DNA from: Megalopta genalis
Taxonomy: Eukaryota; Arthropoda; Insecta; Hymenoptera; Halictidae
DNA: 64,000 nucleotides
Direction: 5' to 3'
Assembly: GCF_051020955.1 (NCBI RefSeq)
Contig: NC_135018.1
Location: 5,432,814-5,496,813, forward strand
Shown: in pieces, positions 34,864 through 47,300 of the stretch
How positions within the stretch are numbered: position 1 is the first letter of the stretch
Layout: each line of letters opens with the position of its first letter
The notes under the pieces: model-generated
What the model saw: the letters and a program-made list of their open reading frames with translations, nothing else
Databases searched by the model: none
Told to the model about the DNA's origin: nothing
Made by a program: the position numbers and the translations under genes

Positions 34864-35950
34864 GACCCATTCGATGATTTTTCAAAATTATATTTCAATA
34901 CATTTGTTTTTATAAGAATTAGAATTTTGAATTTGTATGTTTAAAGTTTAGAAGCATATCGTAATTATAATATCGCGGTGACATTTATCTTGTTATTCTC
35001 TAGAAGACTGTTCTAAAGTCAAAATGCCACAGGCTCAACGCCTTTGTTGGACAACCTAATCACATTTTGGTTGATTTTGATCCGCAGCAAAAGGTGTTGC
35101 CGACATCTGAATTAGTGCACTACACAGCGTGTGTACAAATTTTTATTCAACAAATTGTAATTGGTCGGACCGATAAGAAAAATAGAGAGATGATGTTTTT
35201 TTAACTTTTTATCCGAGCTTGGAAAAGATTTAACAACACGTTTCGTAAATCTCGTTAACTCATATGCGCGGGCGACATTTCAGCGTTCTAAGTTCTGATA
35301 AAAAAAAGTTGGGAAAACATAAAAAATTGTTTCACACATTGACTATCGATTAAAATCGAATCAAATCATTTGATACAATTTGGAAAAAGTTGTTGTCCTA
35401 AAATGAGAAGGATATTAATGAATTTTGAGTCGAGGAAGATACGATGATTACACATTTTGATTGTTAATTAAAAGAGGCGATACCGATACGAGTAATCGCA
35501 AATTGACAAACAGTTCTGTCACATATGGACGACAAAAAGTCAACGTCAAGAGAATATTCAGAAGTGAACCCTGTAAGAGAGTATTCCAGTATGTCGGTTT
35601 TGTTTTTTGATATTTTTTCTTCCAAACCTTCTTCAGTTATCATAACGTTTTTATAAAGATTTGATTTTATCGTAGAAATGAAGATCGCAGACCTCGTCGT
35701 ATTTCATCGAAGACCTCACAGTGAGAACAGCATTGCTCCTGTAGCAGTGGCATTTAAATGGTACGCATGACATTTCTGCATTTGCATGTTGGAAAACGTT
35801 AATGAAGATGATGCAACTGGTTAGCTCATGTTTGAGAAATAGGTGCACTTTGGATCGGGAAAATATATTCACGGAAGCATTCGCATGTCGTCTAATAACG
35901 ACATAAATTTCGATGGACATTTCAATTTGACTGTGCACATTATTACGAAG

Positions 35951-36152
35951 TACAGTAAGTTCTCTCTAATTGATCCTTAGCTTGTAAATAAAAATCGTTG
36001 CGATTATTCGAGCCTTGCAGCCTCGTTTTTATAGTTGTTGACAATCGGTAATTACAAAAACGAGTCGCGAAGCTCAAATAAGCCTATCTGTTTCCCCCAA
36101 ATCGTTCATCTTTGTTGACAAGCTGAGGGTCGATCAGAGAGAATTTACTATA
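35951..36152. mobile_element. Palindromic MITE, family 2, copy b
   Basis: The ends TACAGTAAGTTCTCTCTAAT and AGAGAGAATTTACTATA, plus inner CGATTATTCGAGCCTTGCAG, match the copy at 5245. Confidence 0.8.
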
Positions 36153-38229
36153 CTTACCATTACGAAGACTATGGAGAATATGTATTGAATTTCTTTTAAT
36201 TGTGTATTCACTTGCGAAGCCATCCTTTAATTCCTCAACATGTGACAATAAATAAAATATGAATAATATTGATAATAGAATAAATTAAATACGATGAGAA
36301 GATCAATGAAACGGGGGATCGAGATTGAAACTGTAAAACGAATAATAAAGTATTAATTTATAAAGTATTAATTCATTTATAATGTTGAAACCTAATTAAA
36401 CTTAGATTTCTGCTGCACCAGTGACTTTCTGAGAGTTAATTCATTGGATTAATTATTACAATTCTGCAAAAATAGTTTTCGATTGTTGCGTTCTCTGCAG
36501 ATTATATCCAAGTAATTAAAACAGAACGAATAACGCTCGCAGAGTTATCGGTGAAAAATGTACGTGGAGAGCCAGATATATTTCTGTGCTAATATGCAAG
36601 GTAGAAATATTTCTCTTATTTCTCATTTCTGTATAATTAACTGGTATGTGCTGCACTAATTTTTTTTTTTAAATTTACCTTACAAATATGCATTAGAAAG
36701 AAGTTTTTCAGTCAGCAAGTTCGCAATATTGAAATACTTTACCGGGAACGAGAAATATTTTTAAGCGAATGCGAAAAAGAGTCCCCAATTATTCCACATA
36801 AGGGTTAAAAATTACAATATCGTTCGAAACCATTGTAAAAACCGAGTGATATAACTTTAATTCTTGGGTCAACGATGATCCGTCGTCGATTCTGCGAATG
36901 CGTAGACGTGTTTACTGCAAGTTCTATGCAGTTCCGACAAAAATTAGTATTAGAACGATCAAAAACAATGTATAATGACGAAAACGTAAATATAATATCA
37001 CTGCTGTGTTTCTACCAATTGATTCACAAAATCTTCACTCCACGGGATTGAATTGATTTCGTGATAAGGAAGTGTTGACAGTTTGCAATTTAAAATAAAG
37101 AATATTGTACATTTCGTGCAAAGAGAGGACAAATAGTTTATTATTGATTAAAGATCTTCGGTCTACTTATCAGAATTAGTCGATAAAGTATAAACCGTGG
37201 TGCAACAGTTTAAACAACATCGTTTCGCGGTTTTTCGAGCCCCATCTACCGACAAACCCAGCAAACTCGTCGACGTACCGACGGCGCAGACATCGACGTC
37301 TCCTCTTACTTTTCCGTCTCAGATATCGGGGTTCCCCGAATAACCATGAGTCCGAATATAAAACCCGACACGATCCGCTATCGGACAAACTACGCTCGAC
37401 GGAGTCGCCGTTCCTCGAACCGGTTTCTCTTCGAATATCGGTAAAATCATGCCGGGAATGTCCACCGTTATGCATCATACCATGGTATTGCCGCGAATTC
37501 TCAAGAGACCTTACGAAGTTCCGTAAAATTGAACGCTGAGAAATTGAAAGCGCGGCAAATGTTCTACGCGCAAACGTGGAGGCATTAAGATTGTTTTTTT
37601 TTTCGTGTTTAAGGCGGGTAAAAGGCCACTCGCCCGTTGAATGGGGGAAAGAGATAAGATCGATTCGCATGGTACGGCAGAAAATGTTCGAGGTCGACTC
37701 GGTTATCAGACGAGGGTTGGAATGGTATGTAATGCACGCGCCAGCGAGGCCTCTGGATGCCGCTGGAACGAGGGGAAGGGAATGAAGAGAGAGGGGGAAA
37801 CAGTGGATGGACGAAGAGAAAACGTGAAAAATACGTCGATAAAACTGAGGTGAACGCCGGCAACGGTGAACGTACGGTACCCCCGTTTTCGAGCCAAGCA
37901 GTTAGTCCCTCTCTCCTCGCAACGACTCAGGGACGGCTCGAGACAGCCATCTCTGAATGATTTCTTAAGCGAGTACGCCGAGAGCCTACTAATTATTCAC
38001 CGGCGGGCATAACGGGTCTCTTAAAAATTTATTTTCTTAGTACACTCCATTCAGGCACCTGCGACCAGCACGGTTCCGTTGACACCGTCGGGAATACGTA
38101 AACCGATCGCCGATAGGTCGACCGTCGTTCCTACCTCGTTTACGATCAATTTTCTTATTCGTTTCTGTCGTTCTTCGTTTTCCTAAACCGATGGCGAAAC
38201 AAGTATTTAAACAAGATTTGTCGAACACG
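36153..38229. other. No firm gene; GC-rich patch 37170-38040
   Basis: Apart from the weak exon candidate at 37176, nothing is recognisable. A purine-rich stretch lies near 37760-37830. Confidence 0.4.
37176..37500 (-). CDS. Possible exon, unrecognised basic peptide (weak)
   Basis: A minus-strand frame in a GC-richer patch reads MMHNGGHSRHDFTDIRRETG at its start, contains KSKRRRRCLRRRYVDEFAGF with several dibasic sites, and stops after KLLHHGLYFID. It looks more coding-like than its surroundings, but no splice site or homologue is evident. It could be a chance frame. Confidence 0.22.
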
Positions 38230-38530
38230 GTTCTCCAAAATGGGCGCAGTCATTCCGCCGGCGGAATTTGGAGTCGCAACCTGCGATTCGAGATTTAAAG
38301 AAATCTGTTTTCCGATATAGAGAAAACTGGTAAATTGTTGTATGTTTTCAAGCATCGTTTAAAAGATTTTTGGTTCTCCAAAATGGATGCATGATTGATT
38401 TTAGGATAATGCTTCAGCCATTTTGACCATGCTGTTTGGAACTACATGTCGTGTTTCGCGATGTAATGAAATCCACTTCACAATATAGAGAAAATTTGGC
38501 AAATTGTTGTATCTTGCTTTTTCAAGCTTC
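38230..38530. repeat. Two-unit diverged tandem repeat
   Basis: GGTTCTCCAAAATGG occurs near 38230 and 38371. ATATAGAGAAAACTGGTAAA...AAGCATCGTTTAA recurs as ATATAGAGAAAATTTGGCAA...AAGCTTCGTTTAA about 168 bp later. Confidence 0.7.
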
Positions 38531-38922
38531 GTTTAACACGTTTGATGTTTTTTTAGAATCACAGCGGTTCAAACACCGAGATAATAATCACCGTGAAGCA
38601 GAGTATGTGTGACTGTGTTTGTTTTGCCTGATTACATGACTGCCTGTTGAAGCACTGTAAAATTTAGTACGGTTTTCGGGTACACCTTCTGATAAGTATC
38701 ATCCCACTGCAAACATCCAATATGGTCGCTCGAGGAGCACGAATATGCTGCGGTGTATCGTATAAAGTATGAACCAAACAATCCGTTGAATTGTTATCAT
38801 TTTTCCCAGTAACACAATCTTTCTCACGAACGTGTCTATTGCTGAGTTACAGATTTTTTTCAATTTCAAAATTCATTATGAGATGCAGATGCTTTATTTA
38901 ATGACAGTTCTTTTATTACAGA

Positions 38923-39142
38923 AAGATCTGCAGTCTACTAATTAATCAAAATTAATTACATAAAGATCCGCAGTCTACCAATTAATAAAAATCTATTGCA
39001 CAAAGATCCGCAGTCTACTAATTAATCAAAATCTATTAGACAAGGATCCACAGTGTACTAATTAATAAAAATCTATTACACAAGGATCCGCAGTCTACCA
39101 ATGAATAAAAACCTATTTCACAAAAGTTCCCAGTCTACTCAT
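38923..39142. repeat. 40-bp tandem array built from MITE ends
   Basis: Six units start at 38923, 38963, 39003, 39043, 39083 and 39123, exactly 40 bp apart. Each carries AAGATCCGCAGTCTACTAAT or a variant: the right terminus of the GACTGCGG MITE family plus flanking AT-rich DNA. Confidence 0.9.
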
Positions 39143-39611
39143 TACCTTCATTAGGACGTACTAAATTCGTTTATCTTTACAATTTTTATAAATAACATAC
39201 AAAAATCTATATCGGAATAAAGTTTCTCAGTCTAATATTATCTAGCAATCTATTTATTGTTAAAATCGTAGTGAGAAATTATTTTTAGGTGTTATTACAC
39301 ATCAGTCTACTTAACGTGGACTCAATGGTCTTAAAACTAATCATATTCTTGCACGAATATTCGAAAATTATAGCAAAAATCCTTCTTTTGCTGTTCATGA
39401 ACAAATTCCTGTTACTTTAAAGTTTACTTCATAAATAACAGCATTCATTTTCATACAGTTTTCTCTAGATAAAACGTTCCCCAATTTTAACCCTATAATA
39501 GCACTCTCTTCACTCTACAAGGAACTGTGGCTATGGAATCTCTCTAAAACGACTGTAAAAGTTTGCTTATTTCGAAGATTTTCGTTTGCAGTCTTCAATG
39601 TAAATTTACAG

Positions 39612-39870
39612 GTTAAAGTTTACATTGGCGAAACTGGAGGGATCGTGATCACTCGATTGAAGGAACATGAACGTTGTACCGGACTGGGTTATCGAACCAT
39701 ATTGGAACAGGACATACAGTAACTCTTCAGCGAAGTTAACGTCAAAACCAAAGGATACTTGGTTTGGAAAATACAGAGGAACATCGGAAATAACGAAACA
39801 CTCTAATAACATTAACACCCAGGTTTTTAATTCTTTAACCAGCCAATTAAAAAGTCTTCTTGATCGGTAA
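39612..39870 (+). pseudogene. Penelope-like element fragment (GIY-YIG endonuclease end)
   Basis: One frame reads KVYIGETGGIVITRLKEHER and stops at 39720. A second frame then reads DTWFGKYRGTSEITKHSNNI and continues to 39870. KVYIGET...TRLKEH is the GIY-YIG nuclease motif that follows the reverse transcriptase in Penelope-like retroelements, and the second block resembles their usual C-terminal end (REA-EI-KH-NN-N). At least one frameshift and a stop separate the parts, so it is dead. Confidence 0.62.
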
Positions 39871-39904
39871 GTAATGAACCGGGACATGAAGAGGTTCCAC
39901 TATG

Positions 39905-40155
39905 TTAACCCCTTGCCGTACTTTAACGAGTCCAACTCGTAACGGAGATTTCTGCTAAGAACCTGTTAAGCATGAATGTTATTCCGTTCTTTCATGTTGG
40001 AACAAAATTCTGTTCTTTTCTCTGCAATATTCCAGTACTCAAGGAAGTGTAGACGCACGACAAACACAAATCTTTCAATTCCTCTAAGAAATTATTATAA
40101 TCGAAATAGTTCTAATCATTATGACTGGAAAGAAAATGGCACGGCAAGGGGTCAA
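39905..40155. mobile_element. TTAA-type MITE with CCCCTTGCCGTAC ends
   Basis: 251 bp. It starts TTAACCCCTTGCCGTAC and ends GCACGGCAAGGGGTCAA, so the right TTAA has become TCAA. It lies immediately after the Penelope-like fragment. Confidence 0.78.
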
Positions 40156-41639
40156 GTGGAACACCACCAGGCACATATTAGTAACAGCGCGTCTTTGACT
40201 CCCTGATGAATCGTAAATAACTTCCGATGCAGCTAGGTGGAATCTATTGTTTGTATCTACCCACTATGAGTCATCGCGACAAATGAGTTTGTGCTTTCAC
40301 TAAATAGAAAAGTGTTTGGAATAAATCAAACCAAAAGAAAAACAAAATAAATAAAGCCTCGACGGTAAGAACTGTACGATACCGGGCCGTGAAAGCCTCG
40401 AATCTCTGGTCAAGTCAAAGTCAATCTCTCTCTGCTGGAGTCGCGAGAGATCCGAGGGTGTCATCGCGGAGTTAATGATCCAGAGGAGAATCCCGACGAC
40501 GACGGCAGTACGTTGCACATCGGAATTCTGCGTTTCACCTCGACACAGTATTATTTGCTTCCACGTTCCACGATTGGATAACTGGTCAGCCATCGGCGAA
40601 TCGTGTCCTGAGCCTCCTGTCCTCGATCCAAGGAGCAAAAGGTGAGCCCATAGGCGGTGCCAGAGCTATGCAAGATCGAACTCTAGGCGTGGCCTCGCGT
40701 GAAACATTCTTCGCAATGTTCCGGAGCGCTCCTCGAGCATATCCATCGGGAACGAGGCTTTGACACGCGATAATTATTCGCCGGTGCTAAAGAGCGCAGT
40801 TGGCAGAGTCGCGGCCAAAGAAAAAAAAGGGATCCTCGAACCGGATTACACAGATGGAGGACGGGGACCTGTACACCGGTACACCAACCTGTACGATAAC
40901 GAATGATGGCAATTTGTATGTTAACCGGGAAGAATTCGTGGCAACCACGGGCCCCGCCGAATTTGCATTCCCGAGTCGTCTGTCTTAACTTACGAGCGGA
41001 CGTATTTTCGACGATGTTATTAGGTTGCTGCACAGAAAGCCCGGCGCGTCTTAAGTTGAATAATGCTTAACTGTAAGCGGTTGTGCCGGAGAGGAACGGG
41101 TTCCCCGGTGCCGGCTAAATCGAATCGGAAATGTGCGCGATTCTCGATCGATTTTCTCGCGACATTGTTCCGGAAACTTCGGATATTGTTGTAACATCAG
41201 GATCGGTCGAAAATAGGGCTACTTAGATGAGAGCGTTCGAGGGGTTTGGCGGTTTCGATGATATTAAGTTTCGGTAGAAACGATCGTTGCAACTTATGCC
41301 AAGTTTTAACGAAGAAAGTTGGTTGAATTTGAACATCTAGTCATTCGATCCATCATTTTCAACTCTGATTAACGACGCGGAGCATGAAGTACCGAAATCT
41401 TTTTGCTTGAAGCAGCAGATTTTATATGACTTCTTCGGAATTCGGCGAACAAGTCAACTTAACAAGGTTTGGGTTAAGTTTCTTTGAGCAGTAACGTTTT
41501 CACAGCTTCCTCGGAAACCAGCGCTCATGGCAATACATATGACGAAATGGAAGAATATTTTTTGCAGTCTCGAAAATTTCGTCGTGATAGCTCGAGGGGG
41601 TTGATCAACAAAAGTAACTTTTACTTCGTTTGTTTCGAA
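40156..41639. other. No firm gene
   Basis: GC-richer from about 40370 to 41150, with short frames on both strands; only the weak candidate near 40370 is worth noting. Confidence 0.4.
40370..40540 (-). CDS. Possible signal-peptide exon (weak)
   Basis: A minus-strand frame reads QRTAVVVGILLWIINSAMTP, a signal-like hydrophobic run, then SDLSRLQQREIDFDLTR. It follows an AG (ACGCAG) that could be an acceptor. No partner exon was found. Confidence 0.22.
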
Positions 41640-41950
41640 TGTTTTTATTCTCTTATTCTGCTTATATTTTGAATTCTTTTATTCTTTTACCTTGCTTGCT
41701 TAAAATCATTTTATTCTTTTAATTTGTTTATCTTCAATTTTGTTACTCTTTTATTTTACTTCTTCAAAATCTTTTTATTCTTTTTATTCGTTTACCTTTA
41801 ATCTTTTTATTCTTTCATTTTGCTTGTTTAAAATCTTTTTATTCTTTTAGTTTGTTTTATCTTGAATTTTGTTATTCTTTCATTTTGCTTATTTTTTAAT
41901 AGAAAAATGTCATATGTTTTATTCGATAAATATAAAGCTTTGCCCCAGTT
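41640..41950. repeat. T-rich tandem array, possibly a family 4 core
   Basis: TTTTATTCTTTTATTTTGCT-type units of about 30 bp are repeated and followed by TTATTCGATAAATATAAAGC, a motif shared with family 4 MITEs. Confidence 0.55.
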
Positions 41951-42279
41951 TGTCAACAATTCCGAATACAAAGAAAACCTTTAAAACTACGAGAAGGTAA
42001 ATTCAGGATCTGCAGGATCTGCATCCAAAAGTTAACGTAATCCAAGAATGTATAATAATAAATCGAATTTTCTTACGAATTACAAGTGATCCAAGAATAT
42101 GTACACTCTATCAATCGTGCGAGCGTTTATGCAAAAGCTTTATTTTTTAGAGAAAGAAAAGAAAAAATGCGAAATTTTATATTGCACGACTCAATGAAAT
42201 CATTGGAATCACTGTATCTTCGAGCAACAATTTTTGCCGTAAATTATAAACCGTTTGACAAGACTGTTCGGAATTCAGT

Positions 42280-43100
42280 GTCGTTCTTTTTCATGTTGAA
42301 AGATCTGGCACATCGGCCGTAATGATCAGGGGCATCCTGAACTTTGCAACCGGGATCCATTTTTTAAGAAACAAGATCCAAATGAAATTCGACTAACTGT
42401 CAATAGCGTTCTAAATTCAGCTTTCTGTCATTTCGCGTGCTCAAACGACTCGCATATTTACTAGAATAATCCTAAGCCTTGTACCATTTTCTTGTATCTA
42501 AAAATAAAATCGAAACTCGTCGCATGGATTTGTGTACAATAAATGCTCGCCGAATTGCAACAAAAGCTCTTTGTACTTCAGCAAAACTGTTACCGGAAAA
42601 CATTTCAGGCATTGTAAAATCGGTGGAGTTCTCTACGTCGACGCAGGAAAGAACAATTGCATGAGGAAACAAAACCTTCATTTAACCAATTGACCAAATA
42701 CATAGCTTGAAACCTGGACTGGTTTTTTTTCGTGTTCAAATGTGTAACACGTTGACCACACCAATCGGAGAGATAATAAAATCGTTCGAATTGCCACATC
42801 GGCGCAGAAACATGCCGTTTCGAAGTGAACGAAATCCAAATTAAAAATCAAACGTTAATATCGTTCCGAACCTAGCCTAACGTACTTTCGTGCTCAAGCG
42901 TCTGGCACATTAACTAGAATGATCTCAGGCATCGTACAATCGTTAAAATCGTTACATCGAAGTAGAAAAGAGCAATTTCTGACGGGAAGGAATATCAAAT
43001 TTAATTTAACCTATTGTCAAGACTTCCTCTAGATCTTTATGATCTTTCCGCGTCCAAATGTCTCACAGTGGTCTAAAAAGCGCAATTCTATTCATTTTGC
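42280..43100. repeat. Diverged tandem repeat, period about 147-160 bp, about six units
   Basis: The block CGTGCTCAAGCGTCTGGCAC, then TTAACTAGAATGATCTCAGG, recurs near 42290, 42437, 42732, 42890 and (shorter) 43050. A weaker unit near 42575 is recognisable only by TCAGGCATTGTAAAATCG. Confidence 0.7.
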
Positions 43101-43184
43101 ACCTGTATGTTTACATGCAGTAAAGGATCTAGTCCTGGTATAGATATATAGAACACAGTTAAATATAATTCCCGAAGTAATAAA

Positions 43185-43357
43185 CAAACTGCGGATTTTA
43201 TGCATTTATGACGATAATCAATTGATCGAATGAAAAATAGCAGAAACATTTATACAATTTGAAAACACAATTGTATTACCGACTCATTAGAATGATCAAG
43301 ACAAGAAATAAATGTTTATGTAGTATCTACATCTCTTGGATAAAAATCCACAGTCTG
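43185..43357. mobile_element. MITE family GACTGCGG, copy F
   Basis: It runs from AAACTGCGGATTTTATGCAT to GATAAAAATCCACAGTCTG. Confidence 0.78.
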
Positions 43358-43599
43358 ATGATAAAGAATACGAGAATTAGGGATCCGATAAAATTAACAT
43401 CGCTTTATATATTATTATAATATATATTATATAATTTATTTATTAATATATATTATCTATTATTATAACGTTTATTGTATACACGGTTGTATTCAAATTT
43501 AGAATGGGGAATATCTGAACAACATCATGAACTTTCATGCAAAAGCCCGAAATTTGAACGTAACGTTTGGGTGGTAATGAAACGATCCTAATTGCAATG

Positions 43600-44387
43600 C
43601 AACGAGAAAAATGATTCTGCTCGCCTAGAATCGTGTTTCAGACAGCTGCGTGTCTGCCGGGTCGGGGAGAATGATCGCCGGCGGCTCCGATCGATGAATC
43701 TCGACGCGCCGGGTTTCCTAGGTACGGCCCTGGCTCGGTCTCGCGGGCGAGGGCCTTTCAACTCGAACCGTATATCCACTACAGTCTCTCGTAAGGTGTG
43801 GTTCTCGGCGTTCTGGTCAGAACTATGCTCGTCCGGAATCAACAAGTGCTACTCGAGACTACGCCGGGAAAACACTTGACCTAACCGAACTTAGTGAACA
43901 CCTTTTCCACCAGTCGTGTGCGCCAGAAAGAGGATTCATCGTCGTCGCCCGGAAAGAGGGGCGCGCGCCTATCATCGTCCGATCGGCAAGAAAGCCAGTC
44001 CGCGTTCGTAGATCGACGTGGATCGACGATCTCCAGGCTCGATCGCGGCTCAGCTCGCGTCGAACAGAAGCGTTCCGGGCTTTCGGGTGTTCTGTAGGTC
44101 GCGCGGTTCACCGGGTCTCTCTGGATCAGGTGCCTCTGGATCACGGAGAGATCGGCGCGGGTTTTGTGATTGTTTCGTTGGTGATCGATGGACACGGTGA
44201 ATTGTTGTTTGCTAGCTGGCAGCGTCTCGGAAGAACAAAAGCAACAGGACAAAAGCAAGGGGACTCGCTCTGTGTACATACAACGCAGCTACCACGTGAC
44301 CGGATAACTGACCACGGTTTAGCTGCGACGGAATTCGAAGGATTAGGATCTTTTGCCGAGATTACGCCAGGACACACGGGAGTCAAC
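43600..44387 (+). promoter_or_regulatory. GC-rich block, probable promoter and 5' UTR of the Reeler gene
   Basis: CpG-rich compared with its neighbours, it ends at the inferred start exon. No TATA box or initiator can be fixed by eye. Confidence 0.35.
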
Positions 44388-44397
44388 ATGAGGAACC
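44388..44397 (+). CDS. Candidate start exon of the Reeler gene
   Basis: ATGAGGAACC is followed by GTGAGTAC. It is three codons plus one base, exactly the phase that 61984 needs. It sits at the end of a GC-rich block (43600-44400) that would be the 5' UTR and promoter region. Confidence 0.5.
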
Positions 44398-47300
44398 GTG
44401 AGTACATATTCACTTTCGCAATCGAACGACGCTGCCGGTGAGAACTCTGTACACCGGCTGGGCTGACGCGCGGACCTTATGAAAGTGTACATTGTTTATG
44501 AAAATTGTAGGACATGTGTACAGCATTCGGGAACTCTCCCATGGGTTTCGAATGGGACCTCGATTTTTGAATGTCCGTAATCGTAATTTTCAAGCGGAGC
44601 TGGTAACTATGAAAGTCAGTGACACGTACTGGTAGAAAATTTCAATTCGGAATTACATGTTGAGAAACGTTGGTCTACTCGATGGAGAACCGTGAGAATT
44701 TTCAAATGCTACGTGCGCGCCACGATTGTTATTGATTCTTGCTCCAAAATCGATGCACAGTTTTTGTAACGTCTCCTTGTGACTCTAGCCATGGTTGTAC
44801 AGTTTTCCTTGTTGCACGAGAGATATAGAATATTATACCATTTTTTATGTTCGTTCAAATGGTTTTAATTTCTTTTAGTAATATTAATTAATCAGTGGAA
44901 TACTCTCTGTTCGAACTTATAGTCGCTCCTGAAAGCGTTCGCATGCTCGGTTTCCGATTTTCGAAATATCGTCGATATTCGAACTTTTGTAATTTCGTAA
45001 AATGGAATCGTACGACCAGAAACTTAGGCTCATTTTGAAGCTTGAAGCCTCTGCTATCGCACTCCGTCATTCATTTTCCTGTAACATGTTTTTACGTAGT
45101 ATAGCAGGTGGGAGACTAAAGACAGGTTTTTGCTTGAAAGTGCTACAAATTTTGTTCGCGATTGAAGCTATTTAGATATAGATTTGAAGATTAAATTTAC
45201 AAAATTTGATATAGTATTTTTGTAGGATTTGTAGTATTTTTGTAGTATTTTTGTATTATCTGCGGTATTTTTGTTAGTATTTTTTGGTCGCTTTCTGCCA
45301 TCGTTTCTGTGACCGTTTTGATTAATTGAAAATAGTACATTCACGATGTCTTTCACATCTCCAACCAGTTCCAATTTGGCCCATCGGAGAACTTTCATTA
45401 TACCGTTATAAAAATGGTATCACGGTAAATGATCGAGTGAGTTTCTTCGTTTCAGCACAGGCTGTAGTGAAAATTGCTCGATTACACATTCCAGTCAATT
45501 TCAGTGCTCGGTCGATTTAATATTAAACGAATAATTCTGCTGGGAACTGTTCTAATAAAAATGACATTCTTGTCAAGATCTTTACGTCCGACGACTAGAC
45601 TATATCTTTGGAGCAATAGGTGGCGGCAATAGCGCTTCCTAATTGAATAATTTAGCATTACCTAACGCTAGCAGAATGTGTATTTTATTGATCCAGGAAA
45701 CTTAGTCCAGAGAGTATGTCATTACATTAATTGCGGTTTGTAGACGTTTACGACGAAAATAAAAGAAACAATGAAACACAATGCAAAAACCATAATAATA
45801 ATAAGAAACTATCAAATTAAATGAATCGAACATATAGGTAACTATGGGATAACCAATCGGTGCGCCTTTGTTTTTGGCACAATTAACTTTACACTTATCA
45901 AATAAGACATATTAAATTTAACACGTCTTATTCGATAAATATAATTTTAATTATGCCTGGAAACAATCCAAAGGCCACAGCAAATAGTTTTATTCGAAAA
46001 TAAACAAAACGAAAGAATAACAAAATTTAACATGCCCCTTATTCGATAATTATTAGACCGCGGATCTTTGTGCAAAATAAAAATTGTCAAGGTTAACTGT
46101 AAGAAACATGAATTAGATGAAAGTGTCTTTCCTGTTTTAATCATTCTAATAAATGGACAACAACGCGTAACAATATACATAAATTCATCTAATGTCATTA
46201 TAATTTTGTATTTGACTATAAATGCATCAAATCCGCAGTCTAATGATTATAAAGCGAATTATGCCCGAAAACAAACCAACGAGCTGACAGTAACGAGTTC
46301 CACTATCCTAAATAAATTTCAATTTCACTCCAGTCTGTTGCAAACGAGCCGAAGAAAATGTATTCTCTCTAAAGATCCCGCCAATTATGCTTGGCGTACA
46401 TATGAAGTGAACGTTTCGCTGACGCGACGAATCGCTCGAAGGATAATCGACGCCTCTGGCTCCCGTTGATTGATACTGTTACTTACTGTTACTTTTGTGT
46501 GTTAATTAGCTTCGAACGGCATCTATGATCGAACGTATTCGTGGCAACGGTATTTAACGAGCGAAACGTTTCGATCTGTATCTTTGCTGGAATACTTGTT
46601 GCGAAAGTCGGCGTCGATCGGTTTCTTCGACGTTCTAAGCCAGCGATAGCAACGACGCGACGCGACTGCTGTTTAGAGAACTCTTTGGTCCCGTGAATGA
46701 GATTCCTCGCTTTTTCTGAGAATGCGAGAAACAATCACCGGGATGTGTCTTGTCGTCGGCGGAGTAAAAGCGGCGCCGGCAGAGGCTCGTGCTTCATTCG
46801 AAATTCTACGGCGGATGCTTGGGGGGAAAAAAAGAACAGGTTTGCCGCGGTGCACCTGTCACCGGACGGGCCACGTTTTTATCGCTGTGCACGTGGCAAC
46901 ACGGACCCTTCGACTAACGAAAACGCTGCATTATTACGCGAAATCGAGTTTATTATGGCTCGCGACGCTCGCGCCACAATTAAGAAACAAACGCCGCGCA
47001 ATATTTTAGAAAGTACCGCTTCGCTGCTATAGAAAGTCCAACGAACTTTCTTTCCTTCGAATCCGCTGCGGTGGTCATCTTCGAAATCGATTGTCATCTC
47101 CGACAGTTACATTCTCGGCAGGAACCGAGCTCGTCCCGATCCAGGATCACAAATGTTTCATTCAACACTAAATCCGTGCTCTAATTGTCTATTGTACAAT
47201 TTTTTCTTTAAATTAAAACGACCCTTTCATAGGAGGCGAACTTTCATTAAAGTGCATCTTTTAAATTTTCGTTACAGGCTCAAATAAAAGAGTTAAAAAA

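Noticed and set aside
35651..35938. Possible pogo-like transposase tail
   Set aside because: A short resemblance (ENVNEDDAT on the plus strand) with stops nearby; too weak to call.
38923..39142. CRISPR-like regular spacing
   Set aside because: The unit is continuous tandem DNA without distinct spacers, in a eukaryotic setting, and its repeat equals a MITE end.
43588..44279. Coding-like frames on both strands in the GC-rich block
   Set aside because: No domain or consistent splice chain; better explained as a promoter and 5' UTR region.
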